A DNA stretch of 64,000 bases from Kumtagia sp052180275 (GCF_052180275.1 NZ_CP197465.1:620001-684000), one strand, 5' to 3'. Counted from the first letter of the stretch, positions 1-7,204 are shown. A program made the numbers and translations. Notes: generated from the sequence alone by a model not told the origin.

Positions 1-34
1 CACCCGTTACCAGTGCAACTCGTGCCACGTCCAT
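1..34 (-). CDS. phaB: Acetoacetyl-CoA reductase PhaB, N-terminal fragment
   Basis: Only the first eleven codons lie in the window; the gene runs leftward out of it. The peptide MDVARVALVTG begins the Rossmann fold of a short-chain dehydrogenase and fits PhaB, which reduces acetoacetyl-CoA to 3-hydroxybutyryl-CoA with NADPH in polyhydroxybutyrate synthesis. A strong ribosome binding site (GGGAGGAG) stands directly before the ATG. The context supports the call: phaA lies upstream on the same strand and phaR diverges from it. The odd point is that a small Cys-rich gene separates phaA from this start. The identification rests on very few residues plus context. Confidence 0.68.
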   Translation of the reverse strand, partial: MDVARVALVTG

Positions 35-44
35 CTCCTCCCGT

Positions 45-386
45 TTAACTGGCCAGCTTCTCTGCTCTTGCAATCAAAAGGTCATCCTCATCGCCTTTGA
101 ACGCATGCGGAACTCTACGCAACTGGTCTGCCGACCTCCAGTCAGGCGGGCACAATTTCGGCGACGACCATCGGCAATTTTCTACTTCGACCCAGTGCTT
201 TCGAATGGCCGCGCAATTCCACTGGTGGGTATCGCCATAGCCGAACTCAACGCCGCAGCAATCGCAAATAATATATGTCGGGGAATCGCCGTCAGTTCCC
301 CAAGGCTCGTCGGGATAGTGGTTGAGGCCACAGACACGACAGCGATATCGCTCCGTGGCTTCAGCGAATTGGATTACGCGCGCCAT
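45..386 (-). CDS. Small cysteine-rich, probably zinc-binding protein of unknown function
   Basis: This 113-residue protein has two CxxC-like pairs, Cys16/Cys19 (CRVCG) and Cys41/Cys44 (CDCCG, with an extra Cys43), as in rubredoxin-like or zinc-ribbon knuckles and the small CPCC-type Cys-rich proteins. The rest is rich in Trp and charged residues; there is no signal peptide or membrane segment. It starts about 10 bases after the phaA stop and ends about 10 bases before the phaB start, so it is probably translated from the pha message. A weak GGGG stretch precedes the ATG. No function can be assigned. It may be a recent insertion into the phaAB unit rather than a PHB factor. Confidence 0.6.
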   Translation of the reverse strand: MARVIQFAEATERYRCRVCGLNHYPDEPWGTDGDSPTYIICDCCGVEFGYGDTHQWNCAAIRKHWVEVENCRWSSPKLCPPDWRSADQLRRVPHAFKGDEDDLLIARAEKLAS

Positions 387-396
387 TCGCCCCGGG

Positions 397-1578
397 TCAA
401 TTCATCGCCTCGACACACATCGCCACACCCATGCCGCCGCCAATGCACAGCGTGGCGAGACCCTTCTTGGCGCCGCGGCGGCGCATCTCGAAGACCAGCG
501 TGTTGAAGACGCGGGCGCCGGATGCGCCGATCGGGTGGCCGATGGCGATCGCGCCGCCGTTGACGTTGACGATGTCCGGGTTCCAGCCCATGCCCTTGTT
601 GACCGCGCAGGCCTGCGCGGCGAAAGCCTCGTTGGCTTCGACGAGGTCGAGGTCGCCGACCGTCCAACCGGCCTTTTCCAGCGCCTTCTGCGAGGCCGGG
701 ATCGGGCCGGTGCCCATCACCGAGGGGTCGACGCCGGCGGTTGCCCACGAGACAATGCGCACCAGCGGGGTGATGCCGCGGCGCGCCGCTTCGGCCTCGG
801 TCATCAGCAGCGTGGCGGCTGCGCCGTCATTCAGCCCGGAAGCGTTGGCGGCGGTCACCGTGCCGTCCTTGTCGAAGGCCGGCTTCAGCTTCTGCATGGC
901 GTCCAGCGTCGCGCCGTGGCGAATGTATTCGTCGGCGTCGACGATGGTGTCGCCCTTGCGGCCCTTGATGGTTACGGCGACGATCTCGTCCTTGAACTTT
1001 CCGGCCTTCTGGGCGGCCTCGGCCTTGTTCTGCGAGGCGAGCGCGAACTGGTCCTGGGCGTCGCGGGTGATCTGGAACTGCTTCGCGACGTTTTCGGCGG
1101 TGTTGCCCATGTGGTAGCCGTTGAAGGCGTCCCACAGCCCGTCCTTGATCATCGTGTCGATCAGCTTCAGGTCGCCCATCTTGGTGCCGGCGCGCAGGTG
1201 CTGGCAGTGGGCCGAAAGCGACATGGATTCCTGGCCGCCGGCTATGATGATCCTGGCGTCGCCCGAGGCGATCTGCTGCATGCCGAGCGCGATGGCGCGC
1301 AGGCCGGAGCCGCAGACCTGGTTAAGGCCCCAAGCGGTGGCCTCCTTCGGCACGCCGGCGTTTATCGCCGCCTGCCGCGCCGGGTTCTGGCCCTGGCCGG
1401 CGGTGAGCACCTGGCCGAGGATCACCTCGTCGACTTCGTCGGCCTCGACGCCGGCGCGCGCCAGCACTTCCCTGACCACGACGCTGCCGAGGTCATGCGC
1501 GGGGGTGGCGGCGAAGGCGCCGTTGAACGAACCGACCGGCGTGCGGGCAGCGCTGGCGACGACGATGGCATCGGACAT
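397..1578 (-). CDS. phaA: Acetyl-CoA C-acetyltransferase (beta-ketothiolase PhaA)
   Basis: This 393-residue thiolase condenses two acetyl-CoA to acetoacetyl-CoA, the first step of polyhydroxybutyrate synthesis in the cytoplasm. The nucleophile Cys89 sits in NQVCGSGLRA, the catalytic His lies in GGAIAIGHPIGASGAR near residue 349, and the second active-site Cys is in LCIGGGMG near residue 379. Length and all three motifs match the biosynthetic thiolases. The start MSDAIVVASAARTP is the usual family start. It diverges from phaR across 291 bases that carry a PhaR-like site, and it is followed by a Cys-rich gene and phaB. Repression by PhaR is likely from this layout. Confidence 0.96.
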   Translation of the reverse strand: MSDAIVVASAARTPVGSFNGAFAATPAHDLGSVVVREVLARAGVEADEVDEVILGQVLTAGQGQNPARQAAINAGVPKEATAWGLNQVCGSGLRAIALGMQQIASGDARIIIAGGQESMSLSAHCQHLRAGTKMGDLKLIDTMIKDGLWDAFNGYHMGNTAENVAKQFQITRDAQDQFALASQNKAEAAQKAGKFKDEIVAVTIKGRKGDTIVDADEYIRHGATLDAMQKLKPAFDKDGTVTAANASGLNDGAAATLLMTEAEAARRGITPLVRIVSWATAGVDPSVMGTGPIPASQKALEKAGWTVGDLDLVEANEAFAAQACAVNKGMGWNPDIVNVNGGAIAIGHPIGASGARVFNTLVFEMRRRGAKKGLATLCIGGGMGVAMCVEAMN

Positions 1579-1716
1579 TCTTGCTTCTCCAGACCTTGGT
1601 GACGGCTTTGCCGCCCTGTTTGCCTGGACTTTATGTGGCCTTGTCGCGCGGACGAGTCAAACCTGAAAATCGGCGGGCTGCCATGCACGGCACGAACCGG
1701 CATTCATGTTGCGCAA

Positions 1717-1727
1717 CTGCTGCGCAG
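1717..1727. promoter_or_regulatory. Candidate PhaR operator between phaA and phaR
   Basis: The 11-mer CTGCTGCGCAG is a perfect match to CTGC-N3-GCAG, the site described (from memory) for Paracoccus denitrificans PhaR. It lies in the divergent phaA/phaR interval, about 140 bases upstream of both start codons, where it could serve autoregulation of phaR and repression of phaAB. A short GC-rich match like this can arise by chance, so the location is the main support. Nothing else notable was seen in the 291-base interval. Confidence 0.45.
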
Positions 1728-1869
1728 CATTTTTCCCCGGCATGGCCCGCCGCGGAATCCCGCACCGCACAAACCGCTTGGAATTGTGACGGTTTTGCGC
1801 GTATCCTCCCTCGGACGCGCAATCGTTACCGGCCGCTTACCCTGCGGCGGTGCGCCCGGGAGGATGTTG

Positions 1870-2472
1870 ATGGCCGCGAAGGACGAACCCGTCGTCATCA
1901 AGAAATACGCGAACCGCCGCCTCTACAATACAGGCACAAGCACGTACGTGACGCTGGAGGACCTCGCCGGCATGGTGAAGCGCGGCGAGGATTTTACCGT
2001 GCAGGACGCAAAGACCGGCGACGACATCACCCATCCGGTGCTGACGCAGATCATCTTCGAGCTGGAGAACAAGGACGGGCAGAACATGCTGCCGATACCG
2101 TTCCTGCGGCAACTCATCTCCTATTATGGCGACCAGATGCAGATGATCGTGCCGAGCTTCCTTGAACAGTCGATGGGCGCCTTCGCCAAGGAGCAGGAGC
2201 GCTTTCGCGAGCAGATGAAGGCGGCGCTGGGCAAGACGCCGGTCGACGTTATGAAGATGGCGACACCGATCAAGGCGCTGGAAGAGCAGACGCGCCGCAA
2301 CATGGAGATGTTCCAGAACGCCATGCGGATGTTCACGCCGTTCCCGACCGGCGTGCCGGGTGCCGTCGCGCCGGAGCCGGCGAAGAAGGAGACCTCCGAC
2401 AAGGCCGACGACCTGTCGGAACTCAAGGAACAGATCGCAGCCATGCAGCGCAAGATCGACTCGCTGAGCTGA
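1870..2472 (+). CDS. phaR: Polyhydroxyalkanoate synthesis repressor PhaR
   Basis: This is a 200-residue DNA- and PHB-binding repressor that controls phasin and PHB synthesis genes. The N-terminal DNA-binding domain (residues 5-65) has the hallmark IKKYANRRLYNT and the LEDL/VKRGEDF region. The PHB-accumulation regulatory domain follows (LPIPFLRQLISYYGDQMQ, residues about 73-90), then a helical Glu/Lys/Met-rich tail with a C-terminal coiled segment. ATG at 1870 is preferred because GGGAGG ends six bases before it; an in-frame ATG at 1864 would overlap that site. It diverges from phaA and is followed by a terminator. Confidence 0.95.
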   Translation: MAAKDEPVVIKKYANRRLYNTGTSTYVTLEDLAGMVKRGEDFTVQDAKTGDDITHPVLTQIIFELENKDGQNMLPIPFLRQLISYYGDQMQMIVPSFLEQSMGAFAKEQERFREQMKAALGKTPVDVMKMATPIKALEEQTRRNMEMFQNAMRMFTPFPTGVPGAVAPEPAKKETSDKADDLSELKEQIAAMQRKIDSLS

Positions 2473-2494
2473 CACTCCGGCCTGGGGTGTTTTT
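2472..2494 (+). terminator. Intrinsic terminator of phaR
   Basis: The arms ACACTCC and GGGGTGT pair with one G-T wobble around a five-base loop and are followed by TTTTT. The hairpin begins inside the phaR stop codon region and separates phaR from the convergent ybaK-type gene. Confidence 0.7.
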
Positions 2495-2534
2495 ATCCCC
2501 TTCGCTTGGCCTTTACCTACGCCTTTGCCGCCGG

Positions 2535-2993
2535 CTACTGGCAGACGTCGACCCATTCCGCGCCGACAAGCGCCGCAAGGCGGGCCGGCGAAAGCCTGAC
2601 CGCCGCGTTGGTCGCCCCCGCGGCGGGGACCACCTTGTCGAAACTTTTCAGCGACGCGTCGCAATAGACCGGCAGCGGCGAAGGCAGCCCGAACGGACAG
2701 ACTCCGCCGACCGGATGGCTGGTGGCGGCGACGACCTCCTGCGCGTCCAGCATGCGCGGCTTGCCGCCGAACCGGTCCTTGAATTTTCGATTGTCCAGCC
2801 GCGCCAGCCCGCCGGCGACGACCAGCATGACCTTGTCGCCGGCCCGCAGGCAGATCGTCTTGGCGATCTGCGCCGGCTCCACGCCGTGCGCCTCCGCCGC
2901 AAGCTGCACCGTCGCCGAACTCTGCTCGGTGACGATGATTTCGATGTCGGGGGCATTTTCGGCGAAGAAGGCACGGACAGACTCAAGTGACAT
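2535..2993 (-). CDS. YbaK/EbsC-family aminoacyl-tRNA deacylase (Cys-tRNA(Pro) deacylase type)
   Basis: This 152-residue single-domain protein is of the YbaK/ProX editing superfamily, which hydrolyses mischarged aminoacyl-tRNA, often Cys-tRNA(Pro), in the cytoplasm. Visible family features are the AKTICLRAGDKVMLVVAGG core with the conserved Lys, the RKFKDRFG segment and the GGVCPFGLPSPLPVYCD loop. The ATG at 2993 (MSLESVRAFF) gives the family's usual length; the frame is open 78 bases further upstream, but that stretch encodes a low-complexity leader with no family similarity. It converges on phaR. The substrate within the superfamily cannot be told from sequence alone. Confidence 0.88.
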   Translation of the reverse strand: MSLESVRAFFAENAPDIEIIVTEQSSATVQLAAEAHGVEPAQIAKTICLRAGDKVMLVVAGGLARLDNRKFKDRFGGKPRMLDAQEVVAATSHPVGGVCPFGLPSPLPVYCDASLKSFDKVVPAAGATNAAVRLSPARLAALVGAEWVDVCQ

Positions 2994-3146
2994 GCGGCAG
3001 GACTTATCGATTGCGGCGATGCGTGACAATCCGCCGATGAGGGTTTGCCGCGTAGAATAATCCTGAGGCAAAACGTCGGCCGCTCCGGCTTCGAAGCGTC
3101 CTTATCAATACGGCGGGAGCCCGCGCCTTTGGAGAGGGAGAAGAGA

Positions 3147-3524
3147 ATGCAATATATTTGCCTCGTCTATCACGACGAAACAGTCTTCCAGCGCATGTCG
3201 GCGTCCGAGATCGAGACGATGCAGCGCGAGGCCGCGGCCTATGACGAGCGGCTTGAGAAAGAGGGCAAGATCGTCATGGCGCGCCCGCTGAAGCTTCCGC
3301 ACAGCGCCAGGACCGTGCGGGTGCGGGCGAAGAAGCGCCATGTCACGGATGGGCCGTTCGCCGAGACCAAGGAGCAACTCATCGGTTTCATCCTGATCGA
3401 AGCCGGGAGCATGGATGAAGCCGTCGAACTGGCCGGCATGAGCCCATTGGCGAAGACGGGCTTCATCGAGGTGCGCGGCATCTCGTTCCATGGCGATCCG
3501 GACTTGGAACAGCCGAAGGGCTGA
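3147..3524 (+). CDS. YCII/DGPF-domain protein
   Basis: This is a 125-residue YCII-related (DGPF) protein. The start MQYICLVYHDE and the internal VTDGPFAETKEQLIGFILIEA are the two hallmarks of this family, which folds as a ferredoxin-like dimer. Members are often encoded beside ECF sigma factors, but none is next to this one. The ATG at 3147 follows GGAGAGGGAG at good spacing. The biochemical role is unknown; some relatives are thought to be small dehydrochlorinase-like enzymes. The gene ends four bases before a relic of the neighbouring ubiquinone-hydroxylase gene tail. Confidence 0.85.
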   Translation: MQYICLVYHDETVFQRMSASEIETMQREAAAYDERLEKEGKIVMARPLKLPHSARTVRVRAKKRHVTDGPFAETKEQLIGFILIEAGSMDEAVELAGMSPLAKTGFIEVRGISFHGDPDLEQPKG

Positions 3525-3527
3525 GGG

Positions 3528-3630
3528 TCAAATCCCCTCGCCGCGCAACAGCCTTGGCGTTCCGCCGGTCGGCTCGGACGCCTGGCAGGTAAAATCGATC
3601 GCGGCAGACGATCGACGAGGCCGACGCCAG
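3528..3630 (-). pseudogene. Relic copy of the 3' end of the downstream ubiquinone hydroxylase gene
   Basis: About 100 bases repeat the end of the hydroxylase gene that terminates at 4375. A block of 35 bases (3535-3569) is identical to 4382-4416, and weaker similarity continues to about 3630 (matching to about 4483). Read on the minus strand it still ends in LLRGEGI followed by a stop, and further in it encodes GLVDRLPR, but a one-base shift separates the two parts, so it is a decayed fragment. With the intact copy it brackets the vapBC module as a direct repeat. Confidence 0.75.
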
Positions 3631-3719
3631 ACAATGGGCCATCTTGCCGTCTCAAGCCATCTTGATGTCGCGGAAGTCGCTCTCTATCATGATCCTTTCG
3701 ACAGCGAGGAAGGTTTTCC

Positions 3720-3968
3720 ATGGCCGAACCCCAGCTTTCCGTTCGTAGCGCAAAGGCGCGCGATCTCGCCCATCGCTTGGCGCGGCGAGAGAACCGCTCG
3801 ATCGCCGACATCGTTGAAAGGGCACTGGAATCTTATGAGGTTCGCGAAGCGGGCCGGGAGCCCGCCGCGTCCTTTTACGCGCGCCTGTCCGCGGCCTATG
3901 GAACCGATATCGATGTGGAAGCCGTCATTCAGGCCGCCCGAAGCGTCAACCCAGGCCCCGACCTTTGA
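3720..3968 (+). CDS. vapB: VapB-like antitoxin
   Basis: This is an 82-residue antitoxin of the VapB family (Rv0623-like plasmid-stability type). The N-terminus LSVRSAKARDLAHRLARRENRSIADIVERALESYE has the pattern of a short DNA-binding fold of RHH/AbrB character, and the C-terminal tail would fill the toxin groove. It is translated just ahead of vapC with a four-base overlap (TTGA), the usual coupling for such pairs. GAGGAAGG stands 7-10 bases before the ATG. Autorepression by the VapBC complex is known for the family; no clear palindrome was seen in the short leader. Confidence 0.85.
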   Translation: MAEPQLSVRSAKARDLAHRLARRENRSIADIVERALESYEVREAGREPAASFYARLSAAYGTDIDVEAVIQAARSVNPGPDL

Positions 3969-4378
3969 TTTTCGTCGATACCAACGTTCTCTCGGAGACC
4001 TTGCGCCGGTCGCCCGACCCTGCGGTGATGTCATGGCTGACGCGCCACGACGCGGAACTGGCGTTGCCGACAGTGACGATCGCGGAAGTGGCTTTCGGGA
4101 TTCAGAAGATTGTTCCTGACCAACGGGCTGCACGGCTGGAACAAGGACTTGCCGAATGGCGACGGAGGTTCGCCGACCGCATATTCGGTCTGACCGAGGA
4201 GGCGGCGATGGCCTATGGGGAGATCATGGGAACTGCTTCACGGCGGGGAGCCGGCATGTCGGCTCCCGATGGCATGATCGCAGCGATTGCACGCGTGAAC
4301 GGCGGTCGCCTGGCGACGCGCAACGTGTCACACTTCCAAACCACCAGCCTCGACCTCATTTCACCTTGGGATTTCTAG
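3965..4378 (+). CDS. vapC: VapC-type PIN-domain ribonuclease toxin
   Basis: This 137-residue PIN-domain protein is predicted to be a metal-dependent RNase that acts on tRNA or rRNA when free of VapB. The acidic triad is visible as Asp5 (FVDTN), Glu41 and Asp102 (SAPDGMIAA), with Asn120 in the place of the fourth residue. Translation starts at TTG, overlapping the vapB stop. The stop TAG shares the tetranucleotide CTAG (4375-4378) with the stop of the convergent hydroxylase gene, so the two coding regions overlap by four bases. The position against a duplicated gene tail suggests that the module was inserted there. Confidence 0.9.
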   Translation: MIFVDTNVLSETLRRSPDPAVMSWLTRHDAELALPTVTIAEVAFGIQKIVPDQRAARLEQGLAEWRRRFADRIFGLTEEAAMAYGEIMGTASRRGAGMSAPDGMIAAIARVNGGRLATRNVSHFQTTSLDLISPWDF

Positions 4379-5631
4379 ATTCCCTCGCCGCGCAACAGCC
4401 TTGGCGTTCCGCCGGTTAGGCCGGATGCCTGGCGGATGAAATAATCCTTCAGGCGCGGCACGCGGTCGACGAGGCCGAGGCCGATGTCGCGCACCGCGCG
4501 TAGCGGTGCGAAATCGTTGGAGAAAAGGCGGTTCAGCACGTCGGTGGTGATGCCCATCTGCACCGTGTCGAAGCGCCGCCACTGCTGGTAACGCTCCAAC
4601 ACGTCGAGTGCGCCGAAATCTTGGCCGAGGCGGTCGGCTTCGACAATCGTCTCGGCGAGGGCGGCCGCATCCTTGAAGCCGAGATTGAGGCCCTGGCCGG
4701 CTATCGGATGGATGCCGTGCGCGGCGTCGCCGGCCAGCGCGATGCGCGGTTTCACGAAATCGCGGGCCAGCGTCAGCCCGAGTGGCCAGGCGCGGGGCTT
4801 GCCCTCGACGCGGATTTCCCCCAGCTTCAGCCCGAAGCGCAGTTCCAGTTCCGTTTCGAACAGCAGTTCGTCGGAGGCGACCAGCCGTTCCGCGTCTGCG
4901 GTGCGCTCGGTCCAGACGATGGAAGAACGGTTGCTGCCGTCCTCGCCCGGATGCAGCGGCAGGATGGCGAAAGGGCCGGCCGGCAAAAAGTGCTCTTCCG
5001 CGCGACCGCCATGCGGCCTTTCATGCGCCACGGTGCAGACGATGCCGGACTGGCCATAGTCCCAGTGCACGGTCTTGATGCCGGCCATGTCACGCAGTCT
5101 TGACTTCACCCCATCTGCGGCGACGAGCAGGCGGGTGCGCAGCGTCACGCCGTCGGCCAGATGCACCAGCGCCCGGCCGCCGCCGGTCTCGAAGCCCTCG
5201 ACGGCAATGCCTTCGATGATGTCGATGCCGAGTTCGGCGGCGCGGCGGCGCAGGCTGCCGCTCAGCACCTTGTTGGCGACCATGTGGGCGAAGGGCTCGC
5301 CGGTGCCAACGTCGCCGCCGAAGGTCAGGAACACCGGGCGCACCGGATCGCTGGTGCGCGAATCGGTGACAATCATGTCGGTGATCGGCTGCGCCTTCTC
5401 GGCGATCTCGTCCCAGCAGCCGAGTTGGCCAAGCATGCGGCAGGCAGCGGCGGCAATCGCCGAGGCGCGGCCGTCGCGTTCCCATGCGCCGGAAGGCGCC
5501 GCATCGACCACGGCGACCGACAGGTTCGGCCGTGCCTGGCGGATCGACACGGCGACCGCCAGGCCGACATAACCCGCGCCCGCCACAAGAATGTCGAGGG
5601 CCGGCGTTTCGTCTGTTGTCTTGCCAGGCAT
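4375..5631 (-). CDS. UbiH/UbiF/VisC-family FAD-dependent ubiquinone biosynthesis hydroxylase
   Basis: This 418-residue flavoprotein monooxygenase hydroxylates the ubiquinone ring using FAD, NAD(P)H and O2. The dinucleotide motif GAGYVGLA lies near residues 17-24; the second FAD motif GDAAHGIHPIAGQGLNLG lies near residue 300. Alphaproteobacteria often use one such enzyme (UbiL type) for more than one ring position; which position applies here cannot be told. The ATG at 5631 follows GAGGCGG; upstream the frame stays open but encodes antisense of tesB. The last 33 codons have a decayed copy at 3528-3630, across the vapBC module. Confidence 0.88.
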   Translation of the reverse strand: MPGKTTDETPALDILVAGAGYVGLAVAVSIRQARPNLSVAVVDAAPSGAWERDGRASAIAAAACRMLGQLGCWDEIAEKAQPITDMIVTDSRTSDPVRPVFLTFGGDVGTGEPFAHMVANKVLSGSLRRRAAELGIDIIEGIAVEGFETGGGRALVHLADGVTLRTRLLVAADGVKSRLRDMAGIKTVHWDYGQSGIVCTVAHERPHGGRAEEHFLPAGPFAILPLHPGEDGSNRSSIVWTERTADAERLVASDELLFETELELRFGLKLGEIRVEGKPRAWPLGLTLARDFVKPRIALAGDAAHGIHPIAGQGLNLGFKDAAALAETIVEADRLGQDFGALDVLERYQQWRRFDTVQMGITTDVLNRLFSNDFAPLRAVRDIGLGLVDRVPRLKDYFIRQASGLTGGTPRLLRGEGI

Positions 5632-5739
5632 TGCCGCCTCCTTGCCTTTTCGGCGCGATCGCTGGAGCGATCCATCGCCGCTTGACTTGTCTGCCGCTCC
5701 CGGTGCAACCGGTGTCCGGAAATCGTTCCGGAGACGCCG

Positions 5740-6600
5740 ATGTCGTCCGCCATGCAAGAGCTTCTCTCCATTCTCGACCTGGAGAAGCTCGAACACAACC
5801 TCTATCGGGGTCGCAGCCCCAAGGAGAGCTGGCAGCGCGTGTTCGGCGGACAGACCATTGCGCAGGCGCTGGTGGCGGCTCGGCACACGGTGCAACCCGA
5901 CCGCTACATCCATTCGCTGCACGGCTATTTCATCCGCCCAGGCGACACCGCAGCACCTGTCGTCTACGAGGTCGAGCGGACCCGCGACGGCGGCTCCTTC
6001 ACGACGCGGCGCGTCGCTGCGATCCAGCATGGCGAGACGATATTTTCCCTGGAAGCTTCTTTCCAGGTCGACGAAGATGGCCTCGATCACCAGATTCCGA
6101 TGCCGGCCGACGTTCCCGGCCCTGAAACGCTCAAGACGCCGGCCGAGATTCTTCGCGACTATGGCGACGCCGTTCCCGAGGGCGTGCGGCGCTACTGGGC
6201 GCGTGAGCGGCCGCTGGAGATCCGGCCGGTCATCCTCGAGCATTATACCAGCCGGGAAAAGCTGCCGCCGACGCAGCACATCTGGATCCGCACCACCGGT
6301 CCCGTGCCCGCGGACCGGGCGGTGCGCTCCGCCATCCTCGCCTACCTCTCCGACATGACGCTGCTCGACACCTCGACCTTTGCGCATGGCCGCGCCGTCT
6401 TCGACCGCGACCTGCAGGCGGCGAGCCTCGACCACGCCATGTGGTTCCACCGCGATGATCCGCTCGACGGATGGCTGCTTTATACGCAGGACAGCCCCTC
6501 GGCTGGCGGCGCGCGCGGCTTCACCCGCGGCGCACTGTACTCGCGCGGCGGCAGATTGATCGCTTCTGTGGCACAGGAAGGCCTCATCCGCCTGCGATGA
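5740..6600 (+). CDS. tesB: Acyl-CoA thioesterase II
   Basis: This 286-residue double hot-dog thioesterase hydrolyses acyl-CoA to free acid and CoA. The N-terminal hot dog carries YRGRSPKESWQRVFGGQTIAQAL, a TesB signature, and the C-terminal one carries SLDHAMWFHRD and GGARGFTRGALYSRGGRLIAS, which hold the catalytic Asp and Thr/Gln region. Length equals E. coli TesB. It diverges from the hydroxylase gene across 108 bases. Two inverted repeats lie just beyond its stop codon, before glnK. Confidence 0.95.
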   Translation: MSSAMQELLSILDLEKLEHNLYRGRSPKESWQRVFGGQTIAQALVAARHTVQPDRYIHSLHGYFIRPGDTAAPVVYEVERTRDGGSFTTRRVAAIQHGETIFSLEASFQVDEDGLDHQIPMPADVPGPETLKTPAEILRDYGDAVPEGVRRYWARERPLEIRPVILEHYTSREKLPPTQHIWIRTTGPVPADRAVRSAILAYLSDMTLLDTSTFAHGRAVFDRDLQAASLDHAMWFHRDDPLDGWLLYTQDSPSAGGARGFTRGALYSRGGRLIASVAQEGLIRLR

Positions 6601-6610
6601 TCGCCCGCCG

Positions 6611-6638
6611 AATAGGCATTTTTCGGTTTTTGCCTATT
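6611..6638. repeat. Inverted repeat downstream of tesB (AATAGGCA / TGCCTATT)
   Basis: Eight-base perfect arms (6611-6618 and 6631-6638) flank a 12-base T-rich loop, ten bases after the tesB stop. The T-run lies inside the loop rather than after the stem, so a classical terminator is not obvious. It may help end tesB transcription or be part of the glnK control region. Confidence 0.5.
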
Positions 6639-6647
6639 ATTTAGGCG
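6631..6647. promoter_or_regulatory. Candidate NtrC-type enhancer site for glnK-amtB
   Basis: The 17-mer TGCCTATTATTTAGGCG is dyad-symmetric (GCCTA/TAGGC) and has the TGC-N11-GC spacing of NtrC sites. It lies about 100 bases upstream of the -24 element at 6734, the expected enhancer distance. The match to the NtrC consensus is partial, so this is an inference from symmetry and spacing. Confidence 0.35.
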
Positions 6648-6682
6648 GACGCAATGCTGCGCCTGCGAAGGCATTGCGTCCG
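6646..6682. repeat. Perfect 12-bp inverted repeat upstream of glnK
   Basis: CGGACGCAATGC (6646-6657) and GCATTGCGTCCG (6671-6682) are perfect reverse complements around 13 bases. The stem is strong and GC-rich but has no T-tract on either side. It sits between the candidate enhancer and the sigma-54 promoter, so it may be a protein-binding dyad or a stable end for the tesB transcript. Confidence 0.6.
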
Positions 6683-6733
6683 AACTGTGGCGATTCCATT
6701 GATTTCCAACAGGTTAACGCTGCGCGCCGCAAC

Positions 6734-6748
6734 TGGCACGGAGCTTGA
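6734..6748 (+). promoter_or_regulatory. Sigma-54-like -24/-12 promoter of glnK-amtB
   Basis: TGGCACGGAGCTTGA matches the consensus TGGCACG-N4-TTGC except for A in place of the final C of the -12 element; the GG and TTG blocks are correctly spaced. It stands 89 bases before the glnK start. RpoN/NtrC control of glnK-amtB under nitrogen limitation is well established in rhizobia, which raises the prior for this site. Confidence 0.6.
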
Positions 6749-6836
6749 ATTGCCCTTTGCACTCATCGGATGCCCTGCGGCAGCCGGCCGAGGCACGAAA
6801 CGCGGGGGACCCGCAACCAGCAGAGGGTGAAACCTT

Positions 6837-7175
6837 ATGAAAATCGTGATGGCTATCATCAAGCCGTTCAAGCTTGACGAGGTGCGCGAAGCGCTCACCG
6901 CCGTCGGGATACAGGGCCTGACCGTCACCGAAGTCAAAGGCTACGGGCGTCAAAAGGGTCACACGGAAATCTACCGTGGCGCGGAATACGCGGTGAGCTT
7001 CCTGCCGAAGATCAAGATCGAAGTCGCGGTCGGCACGGACATGGTCGACAAGACCGTCGAGGCCATCTCCGCGGCAGCCAAGACCGGGCAGATCGGCGAC
7101 GGCAAGGTCTTCGTCTACGCGATCGACCAGGCGGTGCGCATCCGCACCGGCGAGACCGACACCGACGCGCTGTAA
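6837..7175 (+). CDS. glnK: PII nitrogen regulatory protein GlnK
   Basis: This 112-residue PII protein senses 2-oxoglutarate, ATP/ADP and, by uridylylation, glutamine. The T-loop GHTEIYRGAEYAVSFLPK carries the modified Tyr51 at the canonical position, and the C-terminal ATP-binding KVFVYAIDQAVRIRTGE region is intact. It is followed at 29 bases by amtB; in this pair GlnK blocks the ammonium channel when nitrogen is plentiful. AGAGGGTGA precedes the ATG. Control is probably from the sigma-54-like promoter at 6734. Confidence 0.97.
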   Translation: MKIVMAIIKPFKLDEVREALTAVGIQGLTVTEVKGYGRQKGHTEIYRGAEYAVSFLPKIKIEVAVGTDMVDKTVEAISAAAKTGQIGDGKVFVYAIDQAVRIRTGETDTDAL

Positions 7176-7204
7176 GCACGCCACCAGGCATCATGGAGAT
7201 ATCA

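Noticed and set aside
3522..3540. T-arm-like hairpin gaggg-tcaaatc-ccctc suggesting a tRNA 3' end
   Set aside because: No acceptor, D or anticodon arms fit around it, and the bases are explained by the relic copy of the hydroxylase gene tail.
5632..6450. Long N-terminal extension of the ubiquinone hydroxylase reading frame
   Set aside because: The extra part is antisense to tesB; a good ribosome binding site and family start lie at 5631.
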